DNA from: an uncultured Bacteroidota bacterium | GTDB lineage: Bacteria; Bacteroidota; Bacteroidia; B-17B0; Aurantibacillaceae | Reading direction: 5' to 3' | Assembly (NCBI GenBank): GCA_903834765.1 | Contig: CAILKE010000056.1 | Coordinates: 1 to 64,000 of the forward strand | Length of the DNA stretch: 64,000 bases | In this document: positions 15,163 through 24,847 of the stretch, one piece after another | Layout of the letters: each line of letters opens with the position of its first letter | Position numbering within the stretch: position 1 is the first letter of the stretch | Made by a program: the position numbers and the translations under genes | The notes under the pieces: generated by a model | Told to the model about the DNA's origin: nothing | Seen by the model: the letters and a program-made list of their open reading frames with translations, nothing else | Databases searched by the model: none

Positions 15163-17064
15163 CTAATACGCTCTTTCGTTTTTACCTTCCATATAATTTA
15201 CAAATGCTTTATTTGCTACTTTAGTTCCGCCAGGCGTTGGATAATTACCTGTAAAGTACCAATCACCAGTATTTTCGGGGCATGATTGATGCAGGCCTTC
15301 AATTGTTTGGTAAATGATTTGTAAGTCGGCTTTTAAATCAGATGGGCGTAATAACTCTCCAATTTTTTGAGAAATTTCTTCGTTTGTAAACGTGCGGTAA
15401 ATTTCTTGTACGATATTAATTTGTTCTTCTTTTGGTTTTAATAATTCCGCCTTTGCTTTTTCGTATAAATTCTTCAACAAATTCTCTTTCCCTGTTTCTT
15501 TAATTAATTGAATAGCTGCATCAAAAGCAATAAATTTACCTAAAACTGCCATATCAATACCGTAACAATCAGGATAACGAATTTGAGGTGCTGATGAAAT
15601 AATAATAATTTTTTTAGGATGTAATCTATCCAGTATTCTTAAGATGCTCTGTTTAAGAGTAGTTCCACGCACAATACTATCATCTAATATTACTAAGGTA
15701 TCAATATTTTTTTTGACTGTTTCGTAAGTAATATCATATACTAAATTCACTAAGCTATCTCTGCTTTCATCTGCTGTAATAAAGGTACGCTGTTTTGCAT
15801 CTTTTATAACTACTTTATGAATGCGAGGATGTCTTTCTAAAATTTTACTGAGTGCGGGTTCAGAAATATTTACTCCTAATTTTAAAATATCAGTGGCCTT
15901 CTGCTTATTAATATGTTCATCAATACCTTCTACAAATCCACCAAAAGCAACTTCTGCTGTATTTGGAATATAACTAAAAACTGTATTTTCTAAATCGTAA
16001 TCAATAGCTTTTAATAATTGAGGAACTAAATAACGTCCTAATTGCTGACGTTCTTTATAAATGTCAGCATCGTTTCCTCTACTAAAATAAATACGTTCAA
16101 AGGAACACGCTTTTCTCTCTAATGGTTCTATAATTTCTTGTTGAGTAATAGTACCATCTTTTTTTATAATAACTGCACTACCTGGGTGTAATTCTTTAAC
16201 CAAACTAATATCAACATTAAATACAGTTTGTATTACCGGTCTTTCGCTTGCTACAACAACAACTTCATCATCTTGATAAACATAAGCAGGTCTAATACCA
16301 ACTGGATCACGCAACACAAATGCATCGCCATGTCCCATCATTCCAGCCATCACATAACCACCGTCCCATCGCTTACTACTTTCAATTAAGATAGATGCAA
16401 CATCAATATTTTTTTGAATCTCTTTCGAAATCTCTAAATTAGTTAGGCCTTTTTCTTTAAAAATTTTAAACAAACGATCATTCTCCTTATCTAAAAAATG
16501 ACCAATTTTTTCCATAACAGTAATTGTATCTGCTCGTTCCGTGGGATGTTGACCAAGTTCTACTAAATGCCCTAATAATTCGTCAACGTTAGTTAAATTG
16601 AAATTACCTGCTACTAATAAATTACGCGCTTGCCAATTGTTTTGTCGGCGAAATGGATGACAACTTTGCACGGTATTACCGCCAAAGGTACCGTAACGCA
16701 AGTGTCCCATTATAAGCTCTCCCATGAAGGGAATATTTTTTTTCTGCCACTCTATATCATTATATGCTTGCGGATTTTTATCTTTTGCATTAATGTATAA
16801 ATCATTTATTTTCGAAAAAATATCTTGTGTGGCTTTTGGCTCTACTGAACGTAAGCGATCAATGTATGGGAATCCAGCTTCTACATCTAATTTTACAGTT
16901 GCTACTCCTGCACCATCTTGGCCACGGTTAATCATCTTATCCATGAGCTGATACATTTTGTGCAAGCCGTATCGGCTACTGCCGTATTTTTCTTTGTAAA
17001 AACTTAAAGGCTTTAATAATCTAATTAAAGCTACTCCGCATTCGTGTTCAATTTTATCACTCAT
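15163..17064 (-). CDS. purF: amidophosphoribosyltransferase (long form)
   Basis: A 633-residue enzyme that makes phosphoribosylamine from PRPP and glutamine, the first committed step of purine synthesis. The N-terminal glutaminase domain carries the nucleophile Cys9 (EHECGVALIRL) after an eight-residue leader, plus RGQDGAGVAT, LRYGTFG and GNFNLTNV. The C-terminal PRTase domain has the PRPP loop VILDDSIVRGTTL near residues 458-470. The protein is longer than E. coli PurF (505), with an insertion in the glutaminase domain and a C-terminal tail ending YPTPGGTKVANKAF, as in other Bacteroidota. It is monocistronic on the minus strand and converges with the UbiD gene 20 bases away. Start and function are firm. 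Confidence 0.92.
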   Translation of the reverse strand: MSDKIEHECGVALIRLLKPLSFYKEKYGSSRYGLHKMYQLMDKMINRGQDGAGVATVKLDVEAGFPYIDRLRSVEPKATQDIFSKINDLYINAKDKNPQAYNDIEWQKKNIPFMGELIMGHLRYGTFGGNTVQSCHPFRRQNNWQARNLLVAGNFNLTNVDELLGHLVELGQHPTERADTITVMEKIGHFLDKENDRLFKIFKEKGLTNLEISKEIQKNIDVASILIESSKRWDGGYVMAGMMGHGDAFVLRDPVGIRPAYVYQDDEVVVVASERPVIQTVFNVDISLVKELHPGSAVIIKKDGTITQQEIIEPLERKACSFERIYFSRGNDADIYKERQQLGRYLVPQLLKAIDYDLENTVFSYIPNTAEVAFGGFVEGIDEHINKQKATDILKLGVNISEPALSKILERHPRIHKVVIKDAKQRTFITADESRDSLVNLVYDITYETVKKNIDTLVILDDSIVRGTTLKQSILRILDRLHPKKIIIISSAPQIRYPDCYGIDMAVLGKFIAFDAAIQLIKETGKENLLKNLYEKAKAELLKPKEEQINIVQEIYRTFTNEEISQKIGELLRPSDLKADLQIIYQTIEGLHQSCPENTGDWYFTGNYPTPGGTKVANKAFVNYMEGKNERAY

Positions 17065-17079
17065 ATTTTTAAGAAAGTG

Positions 17080-17111
17080 TAAAGTTACTATTTACTTAGC
17101 CGTTTTACCAA
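17080..17111 (-). promoter_or_regulatory. promoter of purF
   Basis: On the minus strand, TTG (17111-17109), a 21-base spacer and TAACTTTA (17087-17080) match the Bacteroidota pattern TTG-N19-22-TAnnTTTG at all but the last base. The start codon is 15 bases downstream of the -7 element. Confidence 0.5.
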
Positions 17112-17217
17112 AGGTTTTTCAATAAATATTAAGTAAGTTGGGAATCCCATAATTAATAGATAACATAACTAATTTAACGAAGTTTATTCGTATATTTAAA
17201 TTTGGAATAAAGATAAT

Positions 17218-17532
17218 ATGATATATAAATTTTTTGCGATTATTTCTTTTTTAATTATTATGAATGCCTTGTCGGCACAAGTGAAAATTAATGAATATTC
17301 AGCTTCTAACTCCGGCACTTCTATTCTTGATAATCAGGGAAATAATTCTGATTGGATAGAATTATTTAATGCGAGCTCGCTTTCTATTAATGCAGGCGGT
17401 TGGACATTAAGCGATGATCCTGCTAATCTTACAAAATATTCATTACCAGCTGGAACTAATGTTCCTGCTCGAGCACGGCTTAAATTAATGAATACTGTAT
17501 CAAGGATTCATCCTATTAAATACATTTTTTAA
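17218..17532 (+). pseudogene. truncated lamin-tail-domain surface protein
   Basis: A 104-residue frame with a clear signal peptide (MIYKFFAIISFLIIMNALSAQ) and the first two-thirds of a lamin tail domain (VKINEYSASNSGTSILD, SDWIELFNAS, WTLSDDPANL, PAGTNVPARARLKL). The family normally continues for another 30 residues and then hundreds more, often to a T9SS sorting domain. Here the frame leaves the domain at about base 17485 and reads into the 3' end of the convergent SDR gene, overlapping it by 33 bases. A deletion that removed the rest of the gene is the likely explanation. A -7-like TAAATTTG lies at 17197-17204, so it may still be transcribed. Secretion of a product would be into the periplasm. 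Confidence 0.7.
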
Positions 17533-18222
17533 ATCTTCAGAGGAAGCTTTTACCATAGCTTCACTAAAACCAAACGTTAATTCGTTACTTCCATTTTTTA
17601 ACTGCTCGAAAATAGATTCGATAAAGTCGCTAACAGGTGGGGCCACATCGTGTAAACCTTTTCCACCAAGGTCGGTATTAAGTGCGGGTGGAATTATTTC
17701 AATCACTTCTATATTTTTTGATTTCAATAAATGTCTTAAAGACAATGTAAATGAATGAAAAAAAGCTTTAGTAGCAGAATATACGGGTATTTTAGTTAGT
17801 GGCGCAAAAGACAATCCCGATGTAACATTCAAAATTGTTTTTAATGATGGTAAGTTTATAAACAATGATGTTAAATGAAGAGGCGCTTCTACATTAGTAG
17901 CTATTTCAACTTTGGCACGTTTGAAAAAATTATCATCAGTAACGTTCATCCATTCCTGAATGCCAGCGTTATTGATTAAAACAGTTAAGTCGCTATGATT
18001 TTTTGTGATCCATTGATATAATTCTTCTCTTTCTGTATCAATAGATAAATCACACTGCTTAGTAATTACTGCGGGAAATTTAGTAACCACTTCTTGCAAG
18101 GCAGACTCTCTTCTGCCACAAATGATGACTGTATTATTTTCTTTTAAAAATCGCTCAGTAAGTCCTAAACCTATACCTGTTGCACCGCCTGTAATTAGTA
18201 TTTTATTGTTTGAAATATTCAT
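17500..18222 (-). CDS. short-chain dehydrogenase/reductase (DltE-like)
   Basis: A 240-residue Rossmann-fold oxidoreductase. The NAD(P) motif is TGGATGIGLGL near residues 11-21, followed by ICGRRESALQE, LINNAGIQEWM, a catalytic Ser in NVTSGLSFAP and the YSATKAFFHS Tyr/Lys pair. It resembles the DltE/YvaG-type classical SDRs. The Arg-rich strand after the first motif (GRRES) suggests NADP(H). The substrate is unknown. It converges with the truncated lamin-tail gene, and its last 33 bases overlap that frame; its own stop looks intact. Confidence 0.85.
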   Translation of the reverse strand: MNISNNKILITGGATGIGLGLTERFLKENNTVIICGRRESALQEVVTKFPAVITKQCDLSIDTEREELYQWITKNHSDLTVLINNAGIQEWMNVTDDNFFKRAKVEIATNVEAPLHLTSLFINLPSLKTILNVTSGLSFAPLTKIPVYSATKAFFHSFTLSLRHLLKSKNIEVIEIIPPALNTDLGGKGLHDVAPPVSDFIESIFEQLKNGSNELTFGFSEAMVKASSEDLKNVFNRMNP

Positions 18223-18318
18223 AAGTTATTGAAGTTATTTTTTCATCTATCAAATTGATTCGTGTCAATTTTAAATAATTGATAATTTTATTTAAAACAA
18301 CTATATAGCTTAATACAA

Positions 18319-18618
18319 CTAATGATTCTCAATCACCTTAGGTACTTTAAAATAATCCGAATCTTTTTTAGGGGCATTTTTCAATGCTTCTTTTTGAGTT
18401 ATCGTTTGTTTAGATTCATCATCACGTAATACATTACGCTCGTCTGTCATATAAATTAATGGCTCCACATCAGTAGTATCCATTTCATTTAATTTATCCA
18501 CAAAAGCCAACATACGATTCATGTCGTTTAATATTTCAGCTTTGCCTTCTTCGTTAAATTCTAAACGCGCTAAATGCGCAACTTCCTCAACGGTTTTGAT
18601 ATCAATTTTCTGTGCCAT
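18319..18618 (-). CDS. gatC: Asp/Glu-tRNA(Asn/Gln) amidotransferase subunit C
   Basis: A 99-residue subunit that stabilises GatA in the GatCAB complex, which converts misacylated Glu-tRNA(Gln) and Asp-tRNA(Asn) to the amides. Recognised by VEEVAHLARLEFNEEGK, the central MLAFVDKLNEMDTTDVEPL and the C-terminal LRDDESKQTITQKEALKNAP followed by DSDYFKVPKVI. Full length for the family. It overlaps the upstream plsC gene by 17 bases, so the two are co-translated. GatA and GatB are not in the window. Confidence 0.92.
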   Translation of the reverse strand: MAQKIDIKTVEEVAHLARLEFNEEGKAEILNDMNRMLAFVDKLNEMDTTDVEPLIYMTDERNVLRDDESKQTITQKEALKNAPKKDSDYFKVPKVIENH

Positions 18619-19354
18619 AATAAGTAGTTAAAGTATCATTAATTAAATTGTAAACTTTTTCTCTGAGCGCATTGACGTTATCGTCTGTTAATCCTTTAGT
18701 GGCAATAGGTTCAAGTATTACTGTTTTAGCAAAACCAGGCCTTCCATTACTTTTAAAATAACCTCCATTTTGTAATAATTGCCAATTATTTAAATTCACA
18801 ATAGGAACAATAGGAACTTGCTTATCAATGGCTAATTTAAAGGGGCCATTTTTAAACGGCTTTAATTTACCAACTTCCGAAATAGTTCCTTCAGGATAAA
18901 TAATCATACTGCGCCCTTTATCAATTTCTTGTCCTGCTTTGATAAAAGCGCGATGCGAGTCTATACGACTTTTTCTATTCACAGGAATATCCATTCCTTG
19001 AAAAAATATTTTAAATAAGGGTGCTTTGATTAATTCAGCCTTAGCCATATATAATGCTAAATGATCGATGTATAAAGTACTTAATACAATATCTAAATAT
19101 GATGTGTGATTACCAACAAAAACACAAGGTTGAGGCATCTTTTTAGATTTTGACTTATAAATTAAAATAGGAATTATTCCTGAGCCATAAGCAATACACC
19201 TAGTCCAAATTCTTTTAATTTTAAAAGCAGTTTCTAATCTTTGAAATTTGATAGTAAAATAAAAAAATGGATATAGCACTAAAAAAGAACTAGAAAAAAC
19301 TAAGAAAAACCAAGTTTTCCAAATAGTAGCTAATATGCGTTTAATAATTACCAC
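18602..19354 (-). CDS. plsC: 1-acyl-sn-glycerol-3-phosphate acyltransferase
   Basis: A 250-residue inner-membrane acyltransferase that adds the second fatty acid to lysophosphatidic acid. The catalytic HX4D motif is NHTSYLD, followed by a substrate-binding FFQGMDIPVNRKSR block and YPEGTISEVGK. One or two N-terminal hydrophobic segments (TWFFLVFSSSFLVLYPFF) anchor it. The start is a GTG at 19352-19354. On the same strand a TATCTTTG -7-like element (19366-19359) lies so close that the transcript would have almost no leader. It overlaps gatC, so lipid synthesis and tRNA amidation share a transcript. Confidence 0.9.
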   Translation of the reverse strand: MVIIKRILATIWKTWFFLVFSSSFLVLYPFFYFTIKFQRLETAFKIKRIWTRCIAYGSGIIPILIYKSKSKKMPQPCVFVGNHTSYLDIVLSTLYIDHLALYMAKAELIKAPLFKIFFQGMDIPVNRKSRIDSHRAFIKAGQEIDKGRSMIIYPEGTISEVGKLKPFKNGPFKLAIDKQVPIVPIVNLNNWQLLQNGGYFKSNGRPGFAKTVILEPIATKGLTDDNVNALREKVYNLINDTLTTYYGTEN

Positions 19355-19466
19355 GGGGCAAAGATAACATTTTTACCTTTCGTTTTGAGGAGTAAGTCAT
19401 TTACTAAATTACTCCGTTTTTAAGTTAAAAAAATATGTATTTTTACCCATAAACTTACTTTATATT

Positions 19467-20108
19467 TTGCAAACACCCATAAACATAACCCTTACTAATG
19501 CTGGAAAAAAATTTGGTAAAGAATGGATTTTCCGACATGTAACACTAAATGTGAAGCAAGGCGAAAAAGTGGTAATTTTAGGCTTAAATGGCTCTGGTAA
19601 ATCTACTCTATTACAAGTCCTTACGGGATTTTTGAGTTTAAATGAAGGTAATCTCAATTATGAACATAATTCCAAAACGATCGATTTAGAAGAGTTGTAT
19701 TGCTATCAAAGCTTAGCATCTCCATATTTAGAATTGATTGAAGATTTTACGTTACAAGAATTAATTGAGCACGCTGTAGTTTATAAACCATTTTTAAATC
19801 AGTTGACCACTGCTCAAATTATTGAATTATCGGGTCTTTCGGCACATAAAGATAAATTCATTAAACTATTTTCGAGTGGCATGAAACAACGCTTGAAGCT
19901 GACATTGGCAATATTAGCTGATATGCCAATTTTATTTTTAGATGAACCTACCACCAATTTGGATGCCACCGTTATTAATTGGTACCAAAAACTTATATCA
20001 GATTACGCTTCCGAAAAAACCATAATTGTTTGCTCTAATTCCATCAAAGAAGAATATACTTTTTGTGAGCGTATAATTATTATGGAAGACTTTAAGCTTT
20101 TAATTTAA
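19467..20108 (+). CDS. ABC transporter ATP-binding protein
   Basis: A 213-residue ATPase subunit. Walker A is GLNGSGKST near residues 38-46, the signature is SSGMKQRLKL, and Walker B is ILFLDEPTTNLD. The Q-loop region reads LYCYQSLASPYLELIED. It lacks membrane helices, and no permease is next to it. The start is a TTG at 19467; no ATG is available upstream in frame. It is short and resembles CcmA-like or lipid/drug-export ATPases, but the substrate cannot be assigned. It is divergent from plsC and 48 bases before the M16 gene, which may share its transcript. Confidence 0.85.
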   Translation: MQTPINITLTNAGKKFGKEWIFRHVTLNVKQGEKVVILGLNGSGKSTLLQVLTGFLSLNEGNLNYEHNSKTIDLEELYCYQSLASPYLELIEDFTLQELIEHAVVYKPFLNQLTTAQIIELSGLSAHKDKFIKLFSSGMKQRLKLTLAILADMPILFLDEPTTNLDATVINWYQKLISDYASEKTIIVCSNSIKEEYTFCERIIIMEDFKLLI

Positions 20109-20156
20109 TGATACTTTAAAGGAAATTATTTACATTCGCTACAAAATTTACAAACC

Positions 20157-23132
20157 ATGATTCAATTAAAAAATGTATTACCGCTTGCGATAGCTATTAC
20201 CGTGTTTCAATTATCGGCACAAACTCAAAAGCCTAGCGTAACAAAATCTAAAAATTCAGAAACCACAATTAAAGAGGGATCCAAAGTATCATCTATTAAT
20301 TTCGAATATGCGCTAAACGATCCTTTTAAAGCTCGAATATATACGCTAAAAAATGGATTAAAAGTATATATGACGGTTTATAAAAATGCACCACGCATAC
20401 AAACTTACATCGCTGTAAAAGCAGGTAGTAAAAACGATCCCTCTACAGCTACTGGATTAGCCCATTATTTGGAACATATGGTATTTAAGGGTACTGATAA
20501 ATTTGGTTCTAAAGATTTCGCTAAAGAATCTGTTGAAATTACAAAAATTGAAAATTTATACGAAGTATATCGCGGCACTAAAGACGAAGCTGCTCGAAAA
20601 AAAATCTATCATCAAATTGATAGTATCTCCGGAGTAGCTGCAAAATATGCTATTGCAAACGAATATGATAAAATGCTAGCCGGTATAGGTGGGCAAGGCA
20701 CTAACGCTTATACTTCATTCGATCAAACAGTATACGTAAATGATATTCCTTCTAACCAACTAGAAAACTGGTTAACAATTGAGGCGGAACGTTACCGTAA
20801 ACCAATATTACGCTTATTTCATACAGAGTTAGAAGCTGTATACGAAGAAAAGAATAGAGGATTAGATAGTGATAACAGTAAAGTATGGGAGGCTGTATTT
20901 GAAGGATTATTTATAAAACATACATACGGAACTCAAACAACTATCGGAACTATCGACCATTTAAAAAATCCGTCGATGAAAGAAATTATAAAATATTTTA
21001 ATGCCAATTATGTTCCAAACAATATGGCAATTTGCTTAAGTGGGGATTTTGATCCAGATGCAACTATTAAATTGATAGAATCGAAATTTGGCTCTATGCC
21101 AACAAAATCAGTAGCTCCATATACATTCGAAAAAGAAACTCCTATTACTCAAAAAGTAAAAAAAGAAATTATTGGGCCTGATGCCTCAAACTTAATTATG
21201 GCATGGCGTTTCGAAGGTGCTAGTTCTAAAGACGCAGACATGATTACCTTAATAAATTTATTATTAAGTAATGGAAGAGCTGGTTTATTAGATTTAAATT
21301 TAAATCAGCAACAAAAAGTATTAAGTAGTGGCGGTTATGCATATGTATTGAAAGATTATAGCTCGCACCTTTTATACGCAGAACCTAAGGAAGGCCAAAC
21401 ATTAGAAGAGGTTGAAAAATTATTACTGGACCAATTAGATTTATTAAAAAAAGGAAATTTTCCTGATTGGTTAATGAGCGCTGTTATTACAGATATGAAG
21501 TTGCAAAAAACTAAGGAACTTGAAAATAATCAATCACGCGCATCTGCTATGGTCGATGCGTTTGTGAATGATGTTAAATGGCAATATGCAGTTAACACAA
21601 TAGATCGTTTATCAAAAATTACCAAGCAAGACGTGATGGATTTTGTAAATGCAAATTACAACGACCATAATTATGTAGTAGTTTATAAAAGAGTTGGCGA
21701 AGATAATAATATTCAAAAAGTAGAAAAACCTCAAATCACGCCTGTAGAGGTAAATCGCGATGATCAATCTCCTTTTGTAAAATCTGTATTAACTCATTCG
21801 GCTGCAGTTATTCAACCAAAATTTATAGATTACGATAAGGATATCATTAAAACAACCATGAATGGCAATGTTCCAGTACTATATAGCCAAAATACAGAAA
21901 ATCAATTATTCGAATTATATTATGCTTTTGATATGGGTACTAACAATGATAAATTGTTACCTATAGCTATTGATTACATTCCTTATTTAGGAACATCTAA
22001 AATGAAACCTGCCGAAGTGCAACAAGAGTTTTATAAATTAGGGTGCTCATTCAACGTTTTCAATTCCGATAATCAAACATGGGTAAGCCTTTCAGGGCTA
22101 AGCGAAAATTTTGATAAAGCAACCCAATTATTTGAAAGTTTATTTACTGATCCTAAAATTGATTCGGTAGCACTTAAAAATTTAGTATCTGATATTCTTA
22201 AAAAACGTAGCGATGCTAAGCAAGACAAAAGAACGATCTTGCAAAAAATGATGGTGAGCTTTGCAAAATATGGAGCAAACAACCCAGCAACACATATTTT
22301 GTCTGAAGAAGAATTAACCAAATTGCAACCTAATCAAATTTCTAATTTAGTAAAATCATTAATGACATTCGAGCATAAGATTTTATATTATGGTCCTAAA
22401 TTAATTGGAGATGTGAAAGAATCTTTAAATAATTACCATACAGTATCAAAGACTGGATTAAAGCCTGTTCCATTAGAAGCTAATTTTGTTTTAGAACCTT
22501 TTAATAATACGGTTTATGTGGTTGATTATGATATGAAGCAAGCTGAAATAGTTTTCTTAACTGAAGGCGAAAAATACCAAGCTTCAAACGTACCACTAAT
22601 AACAATGTATAACGAGTATTTTGGCGGAGGCATGAGTTCTGTTGTATTTCAGGATTTAAGAGAGTCTAAAGCCCTAGCTTATTCATGTTATTCAGTTTAT
22701 CGTATACCACGTGACCCTAAATTACCTTATTATAATTTCTCATACATTGGATCTCAGGCTGATAAATTACCCGAAGCTATGGCAGGAATGACAAATTTAT
22801 TAAATGGTATGCCGAAATCGGATATAGCTTTTGGTGCGGCTAAAGAAGCAATTTTACAAAACATCAATACTGAACGAATCAATAAAGCGGAAATTTTATT
22901 TGACTATATTAATGCTCAAAAATTTGGCTTAAAAACTGATATCCGTAAAGATGTGTATAGTAAAGTATCTAATATGACATTTACAAATGTAAAAGCATTT
23001 CAAGATGCTCAGATCAAAAATAAACCAGCTTCTATTTTAATTTTAGGAAAAAAAGAATTACTAGATATTAAAACTCTTGAAAAATATGGTAATGTGAAAT
23101 ACCTTACACTAAAAGATGTATTTGGATATTAA
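20157..23132 (+). CDS. M16 family zinc metalloprotease (double-length)
   Basis: A 991-residue secreted or periplasmic protease with signal peptide (MIQLKNVLPLAIAITVFQLSAQ). The inverted zinc motif HxxEH is seen in GLAHYLEHMVFKG (near residue 102), with the distal glutamate in ELEAVYEEKNRG (near 224). A second M16-like half (from about residue 540) has no HxxEH and is the non-catalytic partner of a clamshell. Length matches Bacteroidota two-domain insulinase-like enzymes. The likely role is degradation of peptides in the periplasm. A strong terminator follows. The TACATTCG at 20131-20138 is a -7-like element 18 bases before the ATG. Confidence 0.9.
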   Translation: MIQLKNVLPLAIAITVFQLSAQTQKPSVTKSKNSETTIKEGSKVSSINFEYALNDPFKARIYTLKNGLKVYMTVYKNAPRIQTYIAVKAGSKNDPSTATGLAHYLEHMVFKGTDKFGSKDFAKESVEITKIENLYEVYRGTKDEAARKKIYHQIDSISGVAAKYAIANEYDKMLAGIGGQGTNAYTSFDQTVYVNDIPSNQLENWLTIEAERYRKPILRLFHTELEAVYEEKNRGLDSDNSKVWEAVFEGLFIKHTYGTQTTIGTIDHLKNPSMKEIIKYFNANYVPNNMAICLSGDFDPDATIKLIESKFGSMPTKSVAPYTFEKETPITQKVKKEIIGPDASNLIMAWRFEGASSKDADMITLINLLLSNGRAGLLDLNLNQQQKVLSSGGYAYVLKDYSSHLLYAEPKEGQTLEEVEKLLLDQLDLLKKGNFPDWLMSAVITDMKLQKTKELENNQSRASAMVDAFVNDVKWQYAVNTIDRLSKITKQDVMDFVNANYNDHNYVVVYKRVGEDNNIQKVEKPQITPVEVNRDDQSPFVKSVLTHSAAVIQPKFIDYDKDIIKTTMNGNVPVLYSQNTENQLFELYYAFDMGTNNDKLLPIAIDYIPYLGTSKMKPAEVQQEFYKLGCSFNVFNSDNQTWVSLSGLSENFDKATQLFESLFTDPKIDSVALKNLVSDILKKRSDAKQDKRTILQKMMVSFAKYGANNPATHILSEEELTKLQPNQISNLVKSLMTFEHKILYYGPKLIGDVKESLNNYHTVSKTGLKPVPLEANFVLEPFNNTVYVVDYDMKQAEIVFLTEGEKYQASNVPLITMYNEYFGGGMSSVVFQDLRESKALAYSCYSVYRIPRDPKLPYYNFSYIGSQADKLPEAMAGMTNLLNGMPKSDIAFGAAKEAILQNINTERINKAEILFDYINAQKFGLKTDIRKDVYSKVSNMTFTNVKAFQDAQIKNKPASILILGKKELLDIKTLEKYGNVKYLTLKDVFGY

Positions 23133-23147
23133 TTAATCACTCCCATA

Positions 23148-23185
23148 AAAAAACGCCTAACAGATTTAACTGTTAGGCGTTTTTT
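23148..23185. terminator. strong bidirectional terminator between the M16 and OsmC genes
   Basis: AAAAAACGCCTAACAG (23148-23163) and CTGTTAGGCGTTTTTT (23170-23185) are perfectly complementary around a six-base loop. The A/T runs on both sides serve the two convergent genes. Confidence 0.95.
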
Positions 23186-23196
23186 ATAATTAATTT

Positions 23197-23601
23197 TTAC
23201 CAAATAAATTCGATTACTTGTTTTATATCTGGATGTAAGCTCTTAGCAACAGGGCAGGTATGAGCAGCATGCTCATATATCTTTTTTTCTTTATCCGAAT
23301 AAGTAAGTTTAGGAAAAAAAAGTTTCACATGTATTTCTCCAATACGACGAGGCTCGGCATACATAATCTTTGTTATTTCAGCTATAGTTCCGTCTACGGA
23401 AGTAATACCTTCTTTCATAGCAACTATCCCCATAATCGAAATCATACAACTACCTAAGGATGTAGCAACTAAATCTGTAGGAGAAAATGCTTCTCCTTTG
23501 CCATGATTGTCTTTTGGAGCATCCGTGTATATTACAATATTGGATTGAAGATGAGTAGCCTCTGTTCTTAATTCACCTTTATAAATAATGTTACTGGTCA
23601 T
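23197..23601 (-). CDS. OsmC family protein
   Basis: A 134-residue cytosolic protein of the OsmC/YhfA-like family of thiol-dependent peroxide reductases. The two redox cysteines are seen in SLGSCMISIMGIVAM and in AHTCPVAKSLHPDI. The AFSPTDLVATSLG segment is the family hallmark. Length is normal. It is the only gene between the terminator and the glycosyltransferase gene on this strand. It would reduce organic hydroperoxides; the reducing partner is unknown. Confidence 0.88.
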   Translation of the reverse strand: MTSNIIYKGELRTEATHLQSNIVIYTDAPKDNHGKGEAFSPTDLVATSLGSCMISIMGIVAMKEGITSVDGTIAEITKIMYAEPRRIGEIHVKLFFPKLTYSDKEKKIYEHAAHTCPVAKSLHPDIKQVIEFIW

Positions 23602-23663
23602 GATAGTATTGTATGTTAAATTAAGTTAGTATATCTTTTATTATTATTATCACTCTCAAACAA

Positions 23664-24839
23664 TTAAACATTTCGCTTTGGTGGTTCCCAGGCACTTTCG
23701 TGTGATGCTACAATAAATTTAAAGTAGCCAATTAGTAAGGCTAAATTCATTAATATGAAATGCCCCAATGAATTTACTAAAGGCAATTTTAGTTTAACCT
23801 TTTCAAGCAAGATGGTTAGAAATGGTAATAAAATCAGCAAGCTATACATGATGAGTATCCAATTAAAAAACGAGCAATACATACTCATTCCGAATGCTAG
23901 AAAAAAAGAAAACACTATCGTAAATGGAGTAAACCAGCGACATACTTTATGCGAAAAAAAAGCAAATCCAAAACCCTTGTAAATAGGGAACAATAAATGT
24001 TTATAGTATTTTAAATTTCTAAAATTACCTAAAGAAATTCTAATTTTTCGTTTGAATTCAATCATCGGAGCATCATTCACATCTTCGTAACATAAGGCTT
24101 CCGGCTCAAATAACACTGAAGCTTTTTTTGAAATAACATCGAGTGTAATAAAAAAATCATCCATTAAAAATCCATCAGGCACTTTCACGAAGTTTTCTTT
24201 TTTTATGGCATAACAACCTCCCTCAACTCCTACAATAAAGCCATATACAAGACTCTCATTATACTTCAATTGATTTTCAAAATTCATATAAAATATTTCT
24301 TGACTTGAAATACCTTCATTTTTTGGAGAAAATTTTAAAATATTTCCACAAACCATATCTGCTTTTTTCTTAACTAGATTATAAACTAAAGCCTTAATGG
24401 TGTTTGGTTCAAAAAACACATTTGCATCTGTAAATACTAAATGCTGAGATGTTGTTAAATCAACTAACTCATTAATAATTTTGAGTTTGCCATGACGGGT
24501 ATTTTTTTTTATTAATTTAATAAAAGGAAATTTAGTTATATACTCTTCTATAATAGCATTTGTTTTATCTGTAGAATTATCAGAACCAATTAATATGTGC
24601 AATTTATCTTGAGGATAATCAGAATGAATTAATGATTCTAATTTCCTATTAATTACAAGCTCTTCATTAAATACAGAAAACACAATGGTTACGATAGGCC
24701 AATCAGAAATGCTAGTGTAATTGTTTTTTTCTGATTTTATTTTATCACCTCTCTGTTTCATCAACCACGGAAAAACAACGTAACTATAAATAGGAACGAA
24801 TAAACAAATTATAAAAAGTATCAGAAAAAAATAACTCAT
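23664..24839 (-). CDS. family 2 glycosyltransferase, membrane-bound
   Basis: A 391-residue inner-membrane enzyme of the GT2 family. An N-terminal hydrophobic segment (FFLILFIICLFVPIYSYVV) is followed by the GT-A domain: IVFSVFNEELV, LIGSDNSTDKT, a DxD-like FTDANVFFEP and the acceptor-site MDDFFI. Several hydrophobic helices fill the last 120 residues. A KRKIRIS segment stands where processive enzymes have QxxRW, so it is probably not a cellulose-type synthase. The gene ends near mqnE (start 8 bases after its stop on the other side), on the same strand, so they may form an operon. The sugar and acceptor are unknown. Confidence 0.85.
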   Translation of the reverse strand: MSYFFLILFIICLFVPIYSYVVFPWLMKQRGDKIKSEKNNYTSISDWPIVTIVFSVFNEELVINRKLESLIHSDYPQDKLHILIGSDNSTDKTNAIIEEYITKFPFIKLIKKNTRHGKLKIINELVDLTTSQHLVFTDANVFFEPNTIKALVYNLVKKKADMVCGNILKFSPKNEGISSQEIFYMNFENQLKYNESLVYGFIVGVEGGCYAIKKENFVKVPDGFLMDDFFITLDVISKKASVLFEPEALCYEDVNDAPMIEFKRKIRISLGNFRNLKYYKHLLFPIYKGFGFAFFSHKVCRWFTPFTIVFSFFLAFGMSMYCSFFNWILIMYSLLILLPFLTILLEKVKLKLPLVNSLGHFILMNLALLIGYFKFIVASHESAWEPPKRNV

Positions 24840-24847
24840 TTAAAATT

